Shown here: piece by piece, positions 47,859 through 61,145 of the stretch
Layout: the number at the start of each line of letters is the position of its first letter
Position numbering within the stretch: the first letter of the stretch is position 1
Made by a program: the position numbers and the translations under genes
Notes under the pieces: generated by a model
Seen by the model: only the letters and a program-made list of their open reading frames with translations
Told to the model about the DNA's origin: nothing
The model's database searches: none
DNA from: Mya arenaria
Lineage: Eukaryota; Mollusca; Bivalvia; Myida; Myidae
Assembly: GCF_026914265.1 (NCBI RefSeq)
Contig: NC_069127.1
Location: forward strand, 24,380,637-24,444,636
Reading direction: 5' to 3'
DNA: 64,000 bases

Positions 47859-50800
47859 TCACAAACTTCCAATGTCATTGAACTTTTTCAACTCTGGCGG
47901 GTAATTGTCCTTGTATAATACTGGATCAGCCCGGAACTCGACTGTCTTAAGTGGCATGGCCTGGTAAACGTCTGTGAACTTATTAATACACTCTGACCTC
48001 TCGACCATGTGTGTGATATCTGCTGACAACATTTCGGTATTTGTGCATTCCGGACACTTAAACTTCTTCCGTGGCGTGACCTTGATGGGGGCTTTCCCAG
48101 TAATGTTAGAGATCAGGAAATTCATGGCGATATCTTCACAGTTCATGTGGTCGTCCACCCAGGCCTTAATGTTGCCCGGCATGTTGTGGGTATACAGGTA
48201 GCTGAAGTACTGTAACACAGGGGAATACAGACAATAGATTACATGTATATTTTATATTGAACAGAAAAAGTTCATGGCGATATCCCTACAGTTAATAAGG
48301 TCGTAGAGGGTGAGAGTGGTCTAGTGGAATAGGTGTCTGCCTCTCAGCCAAAAAGTTGTGGGTTCAATCCCCACCAGGGGTACTTTCTCATGACCTCTCA
48401 AAAAAGACACAGTACTTGTTTCTGCCCAAGAAACAGACTTGAGAGTGATCTTATAAGCTTTCAGCTTTCAACACAACCAAAAATAAATTAGTTAAACCAA
48501 ATTAATAGTACATCACTACTGAAGAAATATTAACAATGTAAGAATAAAATTGTTCTGTTGAAGACAACGTTTTTAAAAGAGAAATGCATTCTTTTATTAT
48601 TTCTAGTTTGGGGCTTCATTTTACAGAAGATTTTGTATAAATATTAAATATATATGCAAATGTAACCCCACATTAATCTTACTCACCTTGTGATAGAAGG
48701 CAGCTCCAGTGAGAACCATGGATATGGCATTGGTCCACTCGGATTCATACCGCCACTTGCCCGTTGTGTTGTCCCACAGCTGGACCCGAGATGGAAACCC
48801 GACAAGTCGGTCAGGGAACTCACGCCATACCTGCACAGAACCAATCATACACTGATAGTGTCAAATTTAACAAGAGCACCGTGAAACAGAGCATTATACG
48901 CCCGAAGAAGATTCGGCTTGAGGTCCTTTTAATGTAGTGATGATTTGTAAAAAGTTATTTGAAAATCGCTTTATTAGTTACCAAGTTATGGCCCGGACAC
49001 GGAATTGCTAACGGACGAGTAACAAAGATGTGGCCCGGACACAGAATTGCAAAAGCCCCCCATGGTGATTCTAGTCTTTGAGGTATGGACCTGGAAATTG
49101 CGCGCGACACATCCTTTTAATGTAGTGATGATTTGTATAAAGTTATTTGAAAATCGCTTTATTAGTTACCAAGTTATGGCCCGGACACGGAATTGCTAAC
49201 GGACGGGTTACAAAGATGTGGCCCGGACACAGAATTGCTAACGCCCCCCCATGGTGATTCTAGTCTTTGAGTTATGGCCTGGACATGGAATTGCTAACGT
49301 CCCCCCCATGGTGATTCTAGACTTTGAGGTATGGACCTGGAAATTCCATGTGACACATCCTTTTAATGTAGTGATGATTTGTATAAAGTTATTTGAAAAT
49401 GACTTTATTAGTAACAAAGATGTGGCCCGGACACAGAATTGCTAACGCCCCCCCATTGTGATTCTAGTCTTTGAGGTATGGACCTGGAAATTGCGCGCGA
49501 CACATCCTTTTAATGTAGTGATGATTTGTGTCAAGTTATTTGAAAATCGCTTTATTAGTTACTAAGTTATGGCCCGGACACGGAACTGCTAACGGACGAG
49601 TAACAAAGATGTGGCCCGGAAACAGAATTGCTAACGCCCCCCCATGGTGATTCTAGTCTTTGAGGTATGGACCTGGAAATTGCGCGCGACACATCCTTTT
49701 AATGTAGTGATGATTTGTATAAAGTTATTTGAAAATCGCTTTATTAGTTACCAAGTTATGGCCCGGACACGGAATTGCTAACGGACGAGTAACAAAGATG
49801 TGGCCCGGACACAGAATTGCTAACGCCCCCCATTGGTGATTCTAATCTTTGAGTTATGGCCTGGACATGGAATTGCTAACGTCCCCCCCCCATGGTGATT
49901 CTAGACTTTGAGGTATGGACCTGGAAATTCCATGTGACACATCCTTTTAATGTAGTGATGATTTGTATATAGTTATTTGAAAATGACTTTATTAGTAACA
50001 AAGATGTGGCCCGGACACAGAATTGCTAACGCCCCCCCATTGTGATTGTAGTCTTTGAGGTATGGACCTGGAAATTGCGCGCGACACATCCTTTTAATGT
50101 AGTGATGATTTGTATAAAGTTATTTGAAAATCGCTTTATTAGTTACTAAGTTATGGCCCGGACACGGAATTGCTAACGGACGAGTAACAAAGATGTGGCC
50201 CGGAAACAGAATTGCAAAAGCCCCCCCATGGTGATTCTAGTCTTTGAGGTATGGACCTGGAAATTGCGCGCGACACATCCTTTTAATGTAGTGATGATTT
50301 GTATAAAGTTATTTGAAAATCGCTTTATCAGTTACCAAGTTATGGCCCGGACACGGAATTGCTAACGGACGAGTAACAAAGATGTGGCCCGGACACAGAA
50401 TTGCTAACGCCCCCCATTGGTGATTCTAATCTTTGAGTTATGGCCTGGACATGGAATTGCTAACGTCCCCCCCCCATGGTGATTCTAGACTTTGAGGTAT
50501 GGACCTGGAAATTCCATGTGACACATCCTTTTATTGTAGTGATGATTTGTATAAAGTTATTTGAAAATGACTTTATTAGTAACAAATATGTTGCCCGGAC
50601 ACAGAATTGCTAACGCCCCCCCCCCATTGTGATTCTAGTCTTTGAGGTATGGCCCTGGAAATTGCGCGCAACACATCCTTTTAATGTAATGATGCTTTGT
50701 ATAAAGTTATTTGAAAATCGCTTTATTAGTTACCAAGTTATGGCCCGGACACGGAATTGCTAACGCCTCCCCATGGTGATTCTAGTCTTTGAGGTATGGA

Positions 50801-53800
50801 CCTGGAAATTGCGCGCGACACATCCTTTTAATGTAATGATGCTTTGTATAAAGTTATTTGAAAATGACTTTATTAGTGACAAAGTTGTAACGCCCCCCCA
50901 TGGTGATTCTAGTCTTTGAGGTATGGACCTGGAAATTGCGCGCGACACATCCTTTTTATGTAATGATGCTTTGTATAAAGTTATTTGAAAATGACTTTAT
51001 TAGTGACAAAGTTGTTGCCCGGACACGGAATTGCTAACTCACCCCCTGGTGATTCTAGTCTTTGAGGTATGGACCTGGAAATTGCGCGCGACACATCCTT
51101 TTAATGTTGTGATGATTTGTATAAAGTTATTTGAAAATCGCTTTATTAGTTACCAAGTTATGGCCCGGACACGGAATTGCTAACGCCCCCCATGGTGATT
51201 CTAGTCTTTGAGGTATGGACCTGGAAATTGCGCGCGACACATCCTTTTAATGTAATGATGCTTTGTATAAAGTTATTTGAAAATGACTTTATTAGTGACA
51301 AAGTTGTAACGCCCCCCCATGGTGATTCTAGTCTTTGAGGTATGGACCTGGAAATTGCGCGCGACACATCCTTTTAATGTAATGATGCTTTGTATAAAGT
51401 TATTTGAAAATGACTTTATTAGTGACAAAGTTGTGGCCCGGACACGGTATTGCTAACTCACCCCCTGGTGATTCTAGTCTTTGAGGTATGGACCTGGAAA
51501 TTGCGCGCGACACATCCTTTTAATGTTGTGATGATTTGTATAAAGTTATTTGAAAATCGCTTTATTAGTTACCAAGTTATGGCCCGGACACAGAATTGCT
51601 AACGGACGGACAGACGGACAGACAGATGGACAGACGATGGAAGCCATAACATAATACGACCCTTCGGGCGTATAAAAATTGAGCACGAGTCATCACAAAA
51701 ATGAAATGCATGATGCAGTAGGATTTTGATCTTGACCGCTGTAAGTTTGGTCTGAATCATTAATAAAGGATAATAAAGGATCATTGAATGGCAGTATTTT
51801 CATCAATTATCCTTCTTTGCAGGTATCATTACATGTATCAATGTGATTGTCTGTTTTACACCAAATGAGGCCATCTCAACAATCGAAACATATACATACA
51901 ATCACTTTTATGAACTGGTTAATGGAAGTAGCAATCATGATTTTTTTTAATCTTATTATTTAAGTTACAGCATTTTCTAATTTGCTTATAAATTGTTCAG
52001 CAAGTGCTCATAACATAATCTCCTACTAAAATTCTTCATCCAATAATATCTGGTCATGTGCTCGACCCCAATTAATACACAGTTATGCAAAACGAGTTAA
52101 CGTAACATTTACCTCAAATGCAAACTGGAGCTCATCAGCTGTGAGCATGACTATGTCATCGTCTAGGGCGAGGATACACTCTGTCTCGATTTCTTCGTAC
52201 GGCATGAATCGGTTACTCAGTTTGTTCTGTGACGTCTGTACAACCTTCAGGGGTTTACCAACAGACGGCCAGGCGGACACTGAAATATTTAACACTCAGT
52301 AATTCATAACTTGTTTTATCTTCTGCACAATTACAATTGTATATAGCTGGTGACTCTGTATTATTGTTGTACCTTTTGAAAGTGTTAAATGCGTAGTGAA
52401 AGAATATGTAAAAATTACCCCCCCCCCCCCAAAAAATAGTTCATACATGTACTATCTTTGAAAGATTGCTAAACAGGCTATTTAAAACCCAACTTCAATT
52501 CAAATAAAGAAAAATATACACACTGCAATATCATACAGGTATCATAACTTCATCTATAATGTATTTTTACTAAACATCTCATTAATCAGCAAGCAATAGC
52601 CTTACAAAAAAGTACCAAAATTATATTTGGCTGACAGGCATTTAAATTTTAACATAATCACCTATGGCTCGGTAAAATCACAAACTTAATTGTACATCCG
52701 ATACCATAAGAGCTGCATATCTTTGTAGCCTTAAGGGCATATAACACTTACACAGCTTGTTTGGGATTGTTTAACAGACTTAAGGCGGCAACCACTTTGA
52801 TAAAATTTCCACTGTTTTTTTTTCTGGTAATACTAAGTAATAAATGTGTATCAATGGATATGATGATAAAACAAATCTCATATTAACCAAATGCTTTAAT
52901 ATATCAGTGAATAACAACTAGTGACTTAAACTTGTTGGTCAAAACTCACTCTGTGGCGGAGGTTTTTCTTGGTTATTCCACACAACGAGTATCTTGGCAA
53001 GACTCGGCACCTTGGCAACCTGCAGAATCACCTCGAATAGCGATTCCAGACGGTCATACGTGAGAATTACTGCCGTGAAGCCCTGACTGCTGGGCGGCAT
53101 TAATGGTAGGAACAATGGGTTTCTTGAACTGCCCTGAATATAAATGTTCAAATGTATGTTTCCATCGGAGCTTTATGGCCAAAAAATATATAGCATTTGC
53201 CAAATTATGAGACAATATCTGAATTCTGCTTGGGTCAGTTTCCTTGTAAATGAAGTGCTATTATTTAAAACTAATTTATATTTACAAAATAGGCGTTGAA
53301 AAGTGATATATCTTTTTCAAACAGACTATTCAGTTCTATGGAAGTCCACTTCTCATAACTTATTACTGTTTAACTGTCACTTGTAGCTCTCATGACTTTA
53401 GTGGCATAACTACGGTAATTGATACATATTTTTGAAATAAATACTCACAGGTCTGTTGAAATCATTCCAATCCTCATACTTTTTACTAGCAAATGAGAAT
53501 ACTCGATCGTTAATAATCTGGAGAGTCGTAAGTGTCATGTCCCGTATTGTGCGCATGTAATGCTCAAACAGGAAGCCCACTTGACGCCTCATCTCGAGGA
53601 CCTGCGCAGGGCTTGTCCCCTGGAGGATTTTCACCACCTCCCCTAGATCGTCCTCACGAACTGTCACTGCAGCCCTGTAAAAAAAACAGCCAATAGTATT
53701 GTAATTTTATTTTATCATGTTTATAGGATGCAAATGTTTGTGGACAAATGAGATTCAAGTTTAATTCCAATTTCTGGATCACTGCAGCTTCTAGACCAAA

Positions 53801-56800
53801 AATGTTCAGAAAGATATTAAAACTTTTCAAGAATTATGTTATCCTTGATAGCGCTGTTGGGAGAGCATGAGAAATTCCTTGTAAGTTTGACTATTACCGA
53901 ACCCTTGGACTATTTTCAACAACATAAATAAAAAAAATATAATCAAACATTTATGTAAACTCCCAGTTTAATTTCCCTTTATGGGCACCTGTACTGATAG
54001 GCTGGTGTATTTATTATAGTTTGATTGTGAAATAAGCTGTAAGCTTTAAAATTGAACCATCTGAATCGAATATTTTGGGTAGAAACTAGTCCTATCTACA
54101 AAGTGACCCTTTTGGGGGTGAATCAAAAACGTCCAACAATCGGTCACAGGCCAAGTTTTTTTCTGAAAAAGGGGAAGGGGCCTGCCACCTTTGAGAAGTG
54201 GAAAAATCGCTGCATTTTTTTTAAAAAGGGGATTTCTTTTGAATATATTGTGCTATCAAACATCTTCAAATCCTATATAAGGCATAAAAAACCTGCCAGC
54301 ACCATAAGTGTGAGGCAGATACCTTTTCTATTTCACAACCTCATCTTCACAGTTTATTAAACTCAAGTTTACATCGATAATGTACATGGTCATACAGAAC
54401 TAGGTTCTTTCTGTTTATTTAGTTTCAAATTTGTAAATGTATTATGCAGAAAATATATTTTCATTTCAAGATCAACAAGCTTAATGTTATTGTTGAATAA
54501 GGCAATGTATTTTAGTTTTTACCTTTTCCAGTCGATGACCTCATGGAAGGGCAAGACATAGCTGTCAGCTACAACCACAGGAATACAGCCCGCCTTCATG
54601 GCATCATAAAGAGCCGTCTGACCCAGACGTGAACCTCGTAATACCAAGCAAAATGTAGCCTCCTGTAAAAACAGCAACAACATTAAGGTCATTGTTATCT
54701 GTTATATCATTTAATAGTTGAATAATTGTTTGAAAGTTCCTATGTATGCCAAGCAGGACATCTCAGAGCAAAAATTGGGCTTTTTCTTCTGTACATAAAT
54801 CAGTCAACATCTTTTCTTAAAGTTTACTTAGATATATGTATTTAAATCTAAATTAATATTGTATGTTTAAGCAAATGCTTAAAACTCAATTGAGTAATGG
54901 TTTCATTTTCAGAGATTTACTTAGAGAATCAACAATAACTAAGGTATATACCTGTAGAATATGTGGATACTGGAACTCGTACTCTCCCTGGCATCGCTTA
55001 TAGAAGTCCCAGTCTCCTTCGTCTGAGCTGGCACACTTGTCAACAGTGAGAACCAGGGTAGAGTCTAGCCGGGCCAAGACGTCTCGGTATTCTCGGTGGA
55101 GGCCCGTCTGTGAAGAAACCAGCAGCCACTGACGCGCCTCGCTGGAAGTTAAAATAGGGGACAATGGAATTAACTGTATGATACTACAACTAGTATTTCA
55201 AGGACAGAGTCTAGACAGGCCATGATGTTCCAGTATTTCTGATGGAGGCCAGTTCGGGCAGACACCAGCAGTCACTGACGTGAAGTTAAAATAGGAAACG
55301 AAGATAACAGCTGTATAATATTACAAAAAGTACTTCAAGGACAGGGTACAGATACCAGCAGTCTTTGAAGCGCCTCACTGAATGGAATCAGCTGGATGCT
55401 TAAACATTTATTTCTAGTATTTTAGGGGCAGGGTCTAGAGAAACTAGGGTGGAGGCCAGTTATTTTTAGTAGACTCTACAGTTAATCGTAAAATACTTAA
55501 ATTATATCATCATTTATTATGTCTGCCTCATAGAACCTTGGACATTCTTGGACTCTATAATTTCTAGCGATGCTTAATTTGTTGACCAGGAGGGTCACAG
55601 TACCTCCAGCCGAAACACTCTATGGAATACCGATTACTTGTATTTACTTGCAATGAAATAATGAATAATCTGGAACATTATCATTATGTTCAGCAATGTA
55701 CTATTGATAATTTTGATCATTATAGAAACATTGCAAAACTTAATTATTAATTGACTTACAGATAGGACTTCTCTGGCAGCTTCACTTGGGCAGTAAGAGG
55801 GTTATACACGGGGATGGCGACATCGTACGTCCGTCTGTATGTCCATGAGGAGAAACCCCCACCTGCAATAACAGCCCGCTCTACATCTACGTCAAGTACA
55901 GTGTTGTATTCAGGTACACTGCCAGGTAACATGTTGAACAGCAGGTGGTTTGATCCGTCTCCCCACCTGAACAATATATAAATATTTGCATTAGCTGTCA
56001 AGGTTTTTGTTATTTAGGATAATGATGTACTGCCATAAACAGTTTCTTTAATCATTTAAAGGCTTAACTGAGAAACATAGCAGGTGGACAGATATCTATA
56101 ATTGCTTTGACGCCCTATGTGTCATCTGGCACCAAAAACACAATTAAATACTAACACAAGCTTTGTTAGTGTTAGTTTTTTCACCTTATACTGTTTAATT
56201 AACAACTTAAATCCAATTATCAATAATGTATTGTTTCCAGTGCATCATGCGATGATGATTATAAAAACAATCCCTTTTTTAATTAAGTTTCTAGCACATG
56301 CTTACATCAGAGGGGTGAAAAGTTAGTTTATGGAACAAACGAATAATTTCTATCATTCCTTAAAAAGTAGCTGTTCAATACATGTACTTTATGATTGCAT
56401 CGAAATGATAAATAATAATGAAAATAAACTAATTGGCGTACAAGTTGCTAGTCTGTGCATCATGATGAATTAAGATAGCAGATAAGATTCATTTTCAAAT
56501 ATGTGTAAGTGCTTTCCTTGAGACTCACATATTTCACCAACATAGGTACTGAAATAAACTCTGAGATTCACAAGCATGTCTTTGTGTACATTTCACTTTA
56601 AAACAGTGCATGTCCTGGATGAACATATTTAAGAAGTTGTATTCTCAGGAAAAACAATAACAAAAGAGGTAGGGATATGCAAAAAGAACCATTCGACAGA
56701 GTTAAACCACTATCAATCAGAATAATGGACACCAAATGTGAAGCACTTAAACTCATCAACTATTCATACCTTATATACCTACCATTTCAGAGAGGCTAGT

Positions 56801-58899
56801 GCCTGGCTGGTCTCTTTCAGCCGTAGTTTGTTCTGGTTGAGAAGATCCACCGCTGGCACGTAAAGGCAGCATTTCTGAGGGTCTGTGGTATAAAACGGGG
56901 AGTCCATGATGGCTGTCAGTATCTCGTAAAACTCTTTGGAGATTGGAAGCAGCACAGCGGCACCAGTCTCATCAACAAACTGAAATGTGTATCACAGTTA
57001 ACAGTCATAGTTTATAATGTAGATAAAATAAAAATCTTTTGGATGAGGATTCATTTTTCTCCAAGTGCTTGAAATGAAACCAAATTTTCAGGTGTTTTTG
57101 ACTTATTGTTTGAAAAAAAAAAGATAAAAAAGAGGAGAATTACTGCTAAGTTGTATTTTTGGCTTTAAAAGTTATACATGGACACTTTACATTGTAATTT
57201 CCTTACTTCATATATTTTTATCATAATATGGCAAAGCTCATAAGAAGATGACCATGTAGTATATAACTGTATACACTCAAATTATAATAATTACAATGTA
57301 AGTAACCGGTAAGCATGACTTTCAAAGTTTAATCACATAAACAATTTAACAGACAAAACTTTTACTGTCGGTCATACACAAATATTCTCCAAAAAATGTG
57401 ATTAGAAGGGAAGGACGGCATGCCTACAGTTCAGACTTTTTGAGCTTCATTGGGGGCCTAAAGTGCCACATAAAGCCATCGCCAAAATGGTTTCAGCACT
57501 TCAGCTGCCAGGTCAATCACATCCATGGGGCTATAGATCGTTTTATGTTTTGGACAAGATTTTCCAAATACATTTCAGGCTGATATTAGAAAAGCCTCCA
57601 AATCTTATTTAGAAATAAGATTTTACAGAAAAAATTCTTACCATTACTTCAAGGCGCATTGTCTATATTATCTGCAGTAAAAATTGCTACTGAACACCTA
57701 CCTGTTGTAGAGGATAGACATACACACTGATCCTGGTCTGGTCATTGTATCCACAGTCGTATACATTGAAGCACTTGTGGAAGGTACATAGCTCGTCCCG
57801 TGAATCTGCAAGGGGGCTGTCATCACGAAGCACAATAGCAGGACCTATATCATGGACAGAATCAAGTGACCTGGGTATTGTCATACGAGAATGATTGATT
57901 CATTATACAAAATTGATGTATATTTTCAAAATAATACTTTTTTAATCAATTTAAAATTATCTGTATCAATAACTAATAGATTGAAGGTGTAACTTAATGT
58001 TTGACTCTAATATCACACTAAATTACAAAGTTTTCAAAAAAAGATGGTGGGTTCAACCCCCCTGAGCAGCAGTTATTTCTGACCTCGTGAAATTGACGCC
58101 TGTACTGATTTTACCTGAGAATTTTTTAAGTGTGATTCATTAAACACTTATACAGTCCAGATCAGCAGACAATACATCATAGATAGAAAAAAGACTAAGA
58201 CCATAAAATTATGGCCCAAAGTGAAAATCATAGTCCAAACATGGGCCATATTGCCCAGATCAGCTGGTATGATCAAGATAAGCTAATCTGAAAAGGTACA
58301 AATTTGAAAACAAGACAGCCCAGAATCGTGGACAAATGTGGAATGTATGATTTTTTAATTGCGCCATATTGTCTTTCAACCTTGGCTGTATTTTTACCAA
58401 TCTGGGCACTATCATCTGTGGATCAGGGCCAGTATTCAATATTGATCTTATCCTTGTTCTTAGATATGCCCCTGTGATTCCATTCAGCCTATTGGTCAGC
58501 TAAATATACTGGCTAATCAAAACACTTATTTTCTAATCTTAAATTTAAGTTTAATCTAAGATACTTATTGAATACAGCCCCAGGTTCGTGGTCTGTTCTT
58601 TCCATAAGTTTTGGATATATAGTTGATGTACAATATCATCCACTATTCAAATAAATAACATGTGGCATGAATGAAATGCAGGTAAACTTATATTCCATTT
58701 AACATCAAATCAAATACACACCTGTGGGAAGCCTACTGGTCTGCTGTTTTTCTGCATGAACCTCCTGTGGACTTTCCTGGGGCCAAACCAGCACAATCAG
58801 GGCTACTACTAGCACTGACAGCAGCACCGCAAAAAGACATATGAAAAAACGCTTGAACAGGGACCTGCTCCGAGTAAGTTGCTTATTCATCTTGTAATT
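47859..58899 (-). CDS. EXT2: EXT2, heparan-sulfate copolymerase subunit (exostosin-2)
   Basis: Eleven coding exons (high to low): 58899-58722 (ATG 58890), 57844-57702, 56979-56783, 55966-55760, 55141-54952, 54662-54523, 53674-53449, 53133-52950, 52279-52113, 48830-48687, 48209-47859. Junctions are AG/GT and phases agree, giving 705 aa (human 718). Residues 15-36 form a signal anchor (type II Golgi protein). The GT47 exostosin domain (about 75-370) shows [24 protein letters not shown] and [10 protein letters not shown]. The GT64 domain (about 440-690) shows [29 protein letters not shown] (the metal-binding DDD is residues 525-527), [14 protein letters not shown] and [11 protein letters not shown]. 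The C-terminal [12 protein letters not shown] is EXT2-specific and separates it from EXT1 and EXTL genes. Known role: with EXT1 it alternately adds GlcA and GlcNAc to heparan sulfate. A 5' untranslated part reaches 58899, with TTTATTCAG before it. Confidence 0.96.
48309..48480 (+). mobile_element. tRNA-Glu-like SINE, family D, copy in EXT2 intron 10
   Basis: GAGTGGTCTAGTGGAATAGG (A box region), CTGCCTCTCAGCC and GTGGGTTCAATCCCCACC (B box). The tail TTTCTGCCCAAGAAACAGAC, AGAGTGATCTTATAAGC matches the CIP2A-intron copy. Confidence 0.75.
48871..51676 (+). mobile_element. 2.8-kb hairpin-ended element with 15 monomers in two higher-order repeats
   Basis: The head is AACAAGAGCACCG, then ATTATACGCCCGAAG; the tail is a GGACGGACAGAC run, then CCCTTCGGGCGTATAA, the inverse of the head motif. 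Between them are 15 monomers marked by ATCCTTTTAATGT or a variant at 49111, 49357, 49504, 49693, 49941, 50088, 50277, 50525, 50675, 50822, 50949, 51095, 51241, 51368 and 51514. Spacing repeats as 248-147-189 (about 584 bp), then 147-127-146 (about 420 bp). It has no coding capacity and sits in EXT2 intron 9. Confidence 0.85.
58428..58583. mobile_element. Small MITE, GTATTCAAT family, copy 3, in EXT2 intron 1
   Basis: Starts CCAGTATTCAATATTGATCT and ends ATTGAATACAGCCCCAGG, imperfect TIRs. CTTATCCTTGTTCTTAGATA is shared with the copy at 41262. Confidence 0.7.
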
Positions 58900-59069
58900 C
58901 TGAATAAAATAGTAAATTCATTAAATTTAATCACAAAAATCACTTATTTTTTGAGGGGATTTAACAGACAGACTAGGGTCGGCTTTTATTTTGTAGGAAG
59001 GGCCGGGTAACCCCACCAAAAATCTCTTTGTTTTAAACCTAGTAGGGTTTGCAGAGAGAAAGAATAACT

Positions 59070-61145
59070 AGAGATTGCTTTTTTGAAAAAGCGCTTGTCT
59101 CCCCTATTGTGTGGTCGTAGCTGAGAAAAAATAAATGATGGACATGAAATTTGTAACTTTGGACTGGAGACAAACCAACAGTGAAGTTTGGTTTATTGGA
59201 TTATATTAAATAGTGAAGAGTAGAAAGTGTTGTTGATTAATCATGGAAAATGTAAACGAAGTTTGCATTGTATGAATTTCCTGGGCGCAAGCGTTATTCA
59301 ATTATTGATCGGAAACCATTTTTCAGCTCACAGTCATCGTGACCATGACCTTTTACCTACTGATCACAACATCAATAGGGATCATCTACATAACCAACTT
59401 GCATACCAAGTATTAAGTTCTTGGGTGCAAGTGTTCTTTAGTTACTGAGCGGTAACCATTTCTTCAACTCAAGGTCATGGCAACCTTGACCTTTGACCTA
59501 CTGATCTCAAAATCAATAGGGGTCATCTACTAGTCATGACCGACTAGCGTACCAAGAATGAAGTTCCTGGGTACAAGCGTTCTTAAGTTATTGAGCAGAA
59601 ACCATTTTTAAGCTTAAGGTCACCGCCAACGTATCATTTTTTACCTGAAGGTAACCTTGACCTTAGACCTTTTGATCTGAAAATCAATAGGGGTCATCTT
59701 CTAGTCATGAACAACTAGCTTACCAAGTATGAAGTTCCTGAAACCAAAGGATCTTTAGTTATTGAGCGGAAACTTTTTCTTCACTTCAAGGTCATGGCAA
59801 CCTTGACCTTTGACCTAGTGATCTCAAAATCAATATGGGTCATCTTCTAGTCATGACCAACTAGCATACCAAGTATGAAATTCCTGGTTGCAAGCGTTCT
59901 CTAGTTATTGAGCGGAAACAGTTTCTTCACCTCAAGGTCACGGTGACCTTGACCATTGACCTACTGATCTCAAAATCAATAGGAGTCATCTACTAGTCAT
60001 GAACAACTATGAAGTTCCTGGGTACAAGCTTTCTTTAGTTATTGAGCAGAAACCATTTTTAAGCTTAAGGTCACTGCCAACATAACATTTTTTACCTGAA
60101 GGTAACCTTGACCTTTGACCTTTTGATCTAATAGTCATGAACAACTAGCATACCAAGTATGAAGTTCCTGGACCCAAAGGATCTTGAGTTATTGAGTGGA
60201 AACCGTTTCTTCACCTCAAGGTCACGTTGACCCTGATCTTTGACCTAGTGACCCCAAATTCAATAGGGGTCATCTACTAGTCATGACCAACTAGCATACC
60301 AAGTATGAAGTTCCTGGGTCTAAGAGTTCTATAGTTATTGGGCGGAAACGAAGTGTGACATACTGACTGACTGACTGACAGACTGATGGACTGGACTGAC
60401 TGACGGACAGGGCAAAAACAATATGTCTCCCCATAAATGGGGGAGACATAAAGATATTACACGCAAATGATTTTTACATGGAAGGTCACCACGACCTTGA
60501 CTATTGACCTTGTTACCCCCAAAACAATTGGGATCATCTAGACATCATGACCAACCTCACTTCAAAGTTTGGTGAACCTAGATCAAAGCATTCTCCTGAT
60601 ATTGCACGGAAATATTTTTTTACATTAGAGGTCACAGCGACGTTGACCTTTGACCTTGTGACCCCCCAAAATATAGGAGTTTTCTAAACCTCATGATCAA
60701 CCTCCCTACCAAGTTTGGTGAACCTAGGTCAAACCATTCTCAAGATATTGAGCGGAAATGTTTTTTACATTGGGGGTCGCCGCGACCTTGACCTTTGACC
60801 TAGTGACCCCAAAAACAATAGGGATCTTCTACACCTCATGACCAACCTCCCTACCAAGTTTGGTGAACCTAGGTCAAACCGTTCTCAAGATTTTGAGCAG
60901 AAATGTTTTTTATATTGGGGGTCGCCGCGACCTTGACCTTTGACCTAGTGACCCCAAAAACAATAGGGATCCTCTACACCTCACGACCAACCTCCCTACC
61001 AAGTTTGGTGATCCTAGGTCATGCGGTTTTCCAGTTATCGATCGGAAACGAAGTGTGACGTACGGACGGACTGACGGACTGACGGACTACCGGACTGACG
61101 GACAGGGCAAAAACAATATGTCTCCCCCAGAGAGGGGGAGACATA
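59070..61145 (+). mobile_element. Hairpin-ended, GGTCA-rich tandem-repeat element upstream of the EXT2 coding start
   Basis: The head contains CGCTTGTCTCCCCTATTGTG. Imperfect monomers of roughly 145-160 bp follow, each with AGGTCATGGCAACCTTGACC-type blocks. A CTGACTGACTGAC run and a hairpin (ATGTCTCCCC ... GGGGGAGACAT) lie at 60360-60450. A second set of monomers follows, with a GGACTGACGGACTGACGG run and the same hairpin type at 61110-61143. So two units are joined, or one is nested. It carries six perfect TGACCTTTGACCT motifs and has no coding capacity. Confidence 0.8.
59487..60946 (-). promoter_or_regulatory. Six perfect DR1 nuclear-receptor motifs inside the upstream element
   Basis: TGACCTTTGACCT, the inverse of AGGTCAAAGGTCA (the DR1 consensus for RXR-partnered receptors and HNF4), lies at 59487, 60109, 60644, 60789, 60934 and 59804. 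Near matches lie at 59944. The extended half-site TCAAGGTCA also occurs. Whether they are bound is unknown; they are part of the repeat unit. Confidence 0.5.

Noticed and set aside
50760-51367. Two identical 62-70-aa minus-strand frames ([16 protein letters not shown]...)
   Set aside because: They reflect the 420-bp higher-order repeat, not duplicated genes.
57845-57884. Alternative upstream acceptor for EXT2 exon 2 after CAATACCCAG
   Set aside because: It would break the reading frame with exon 1; the acceptor before 57844 (ATGATATAG) keeps phase.
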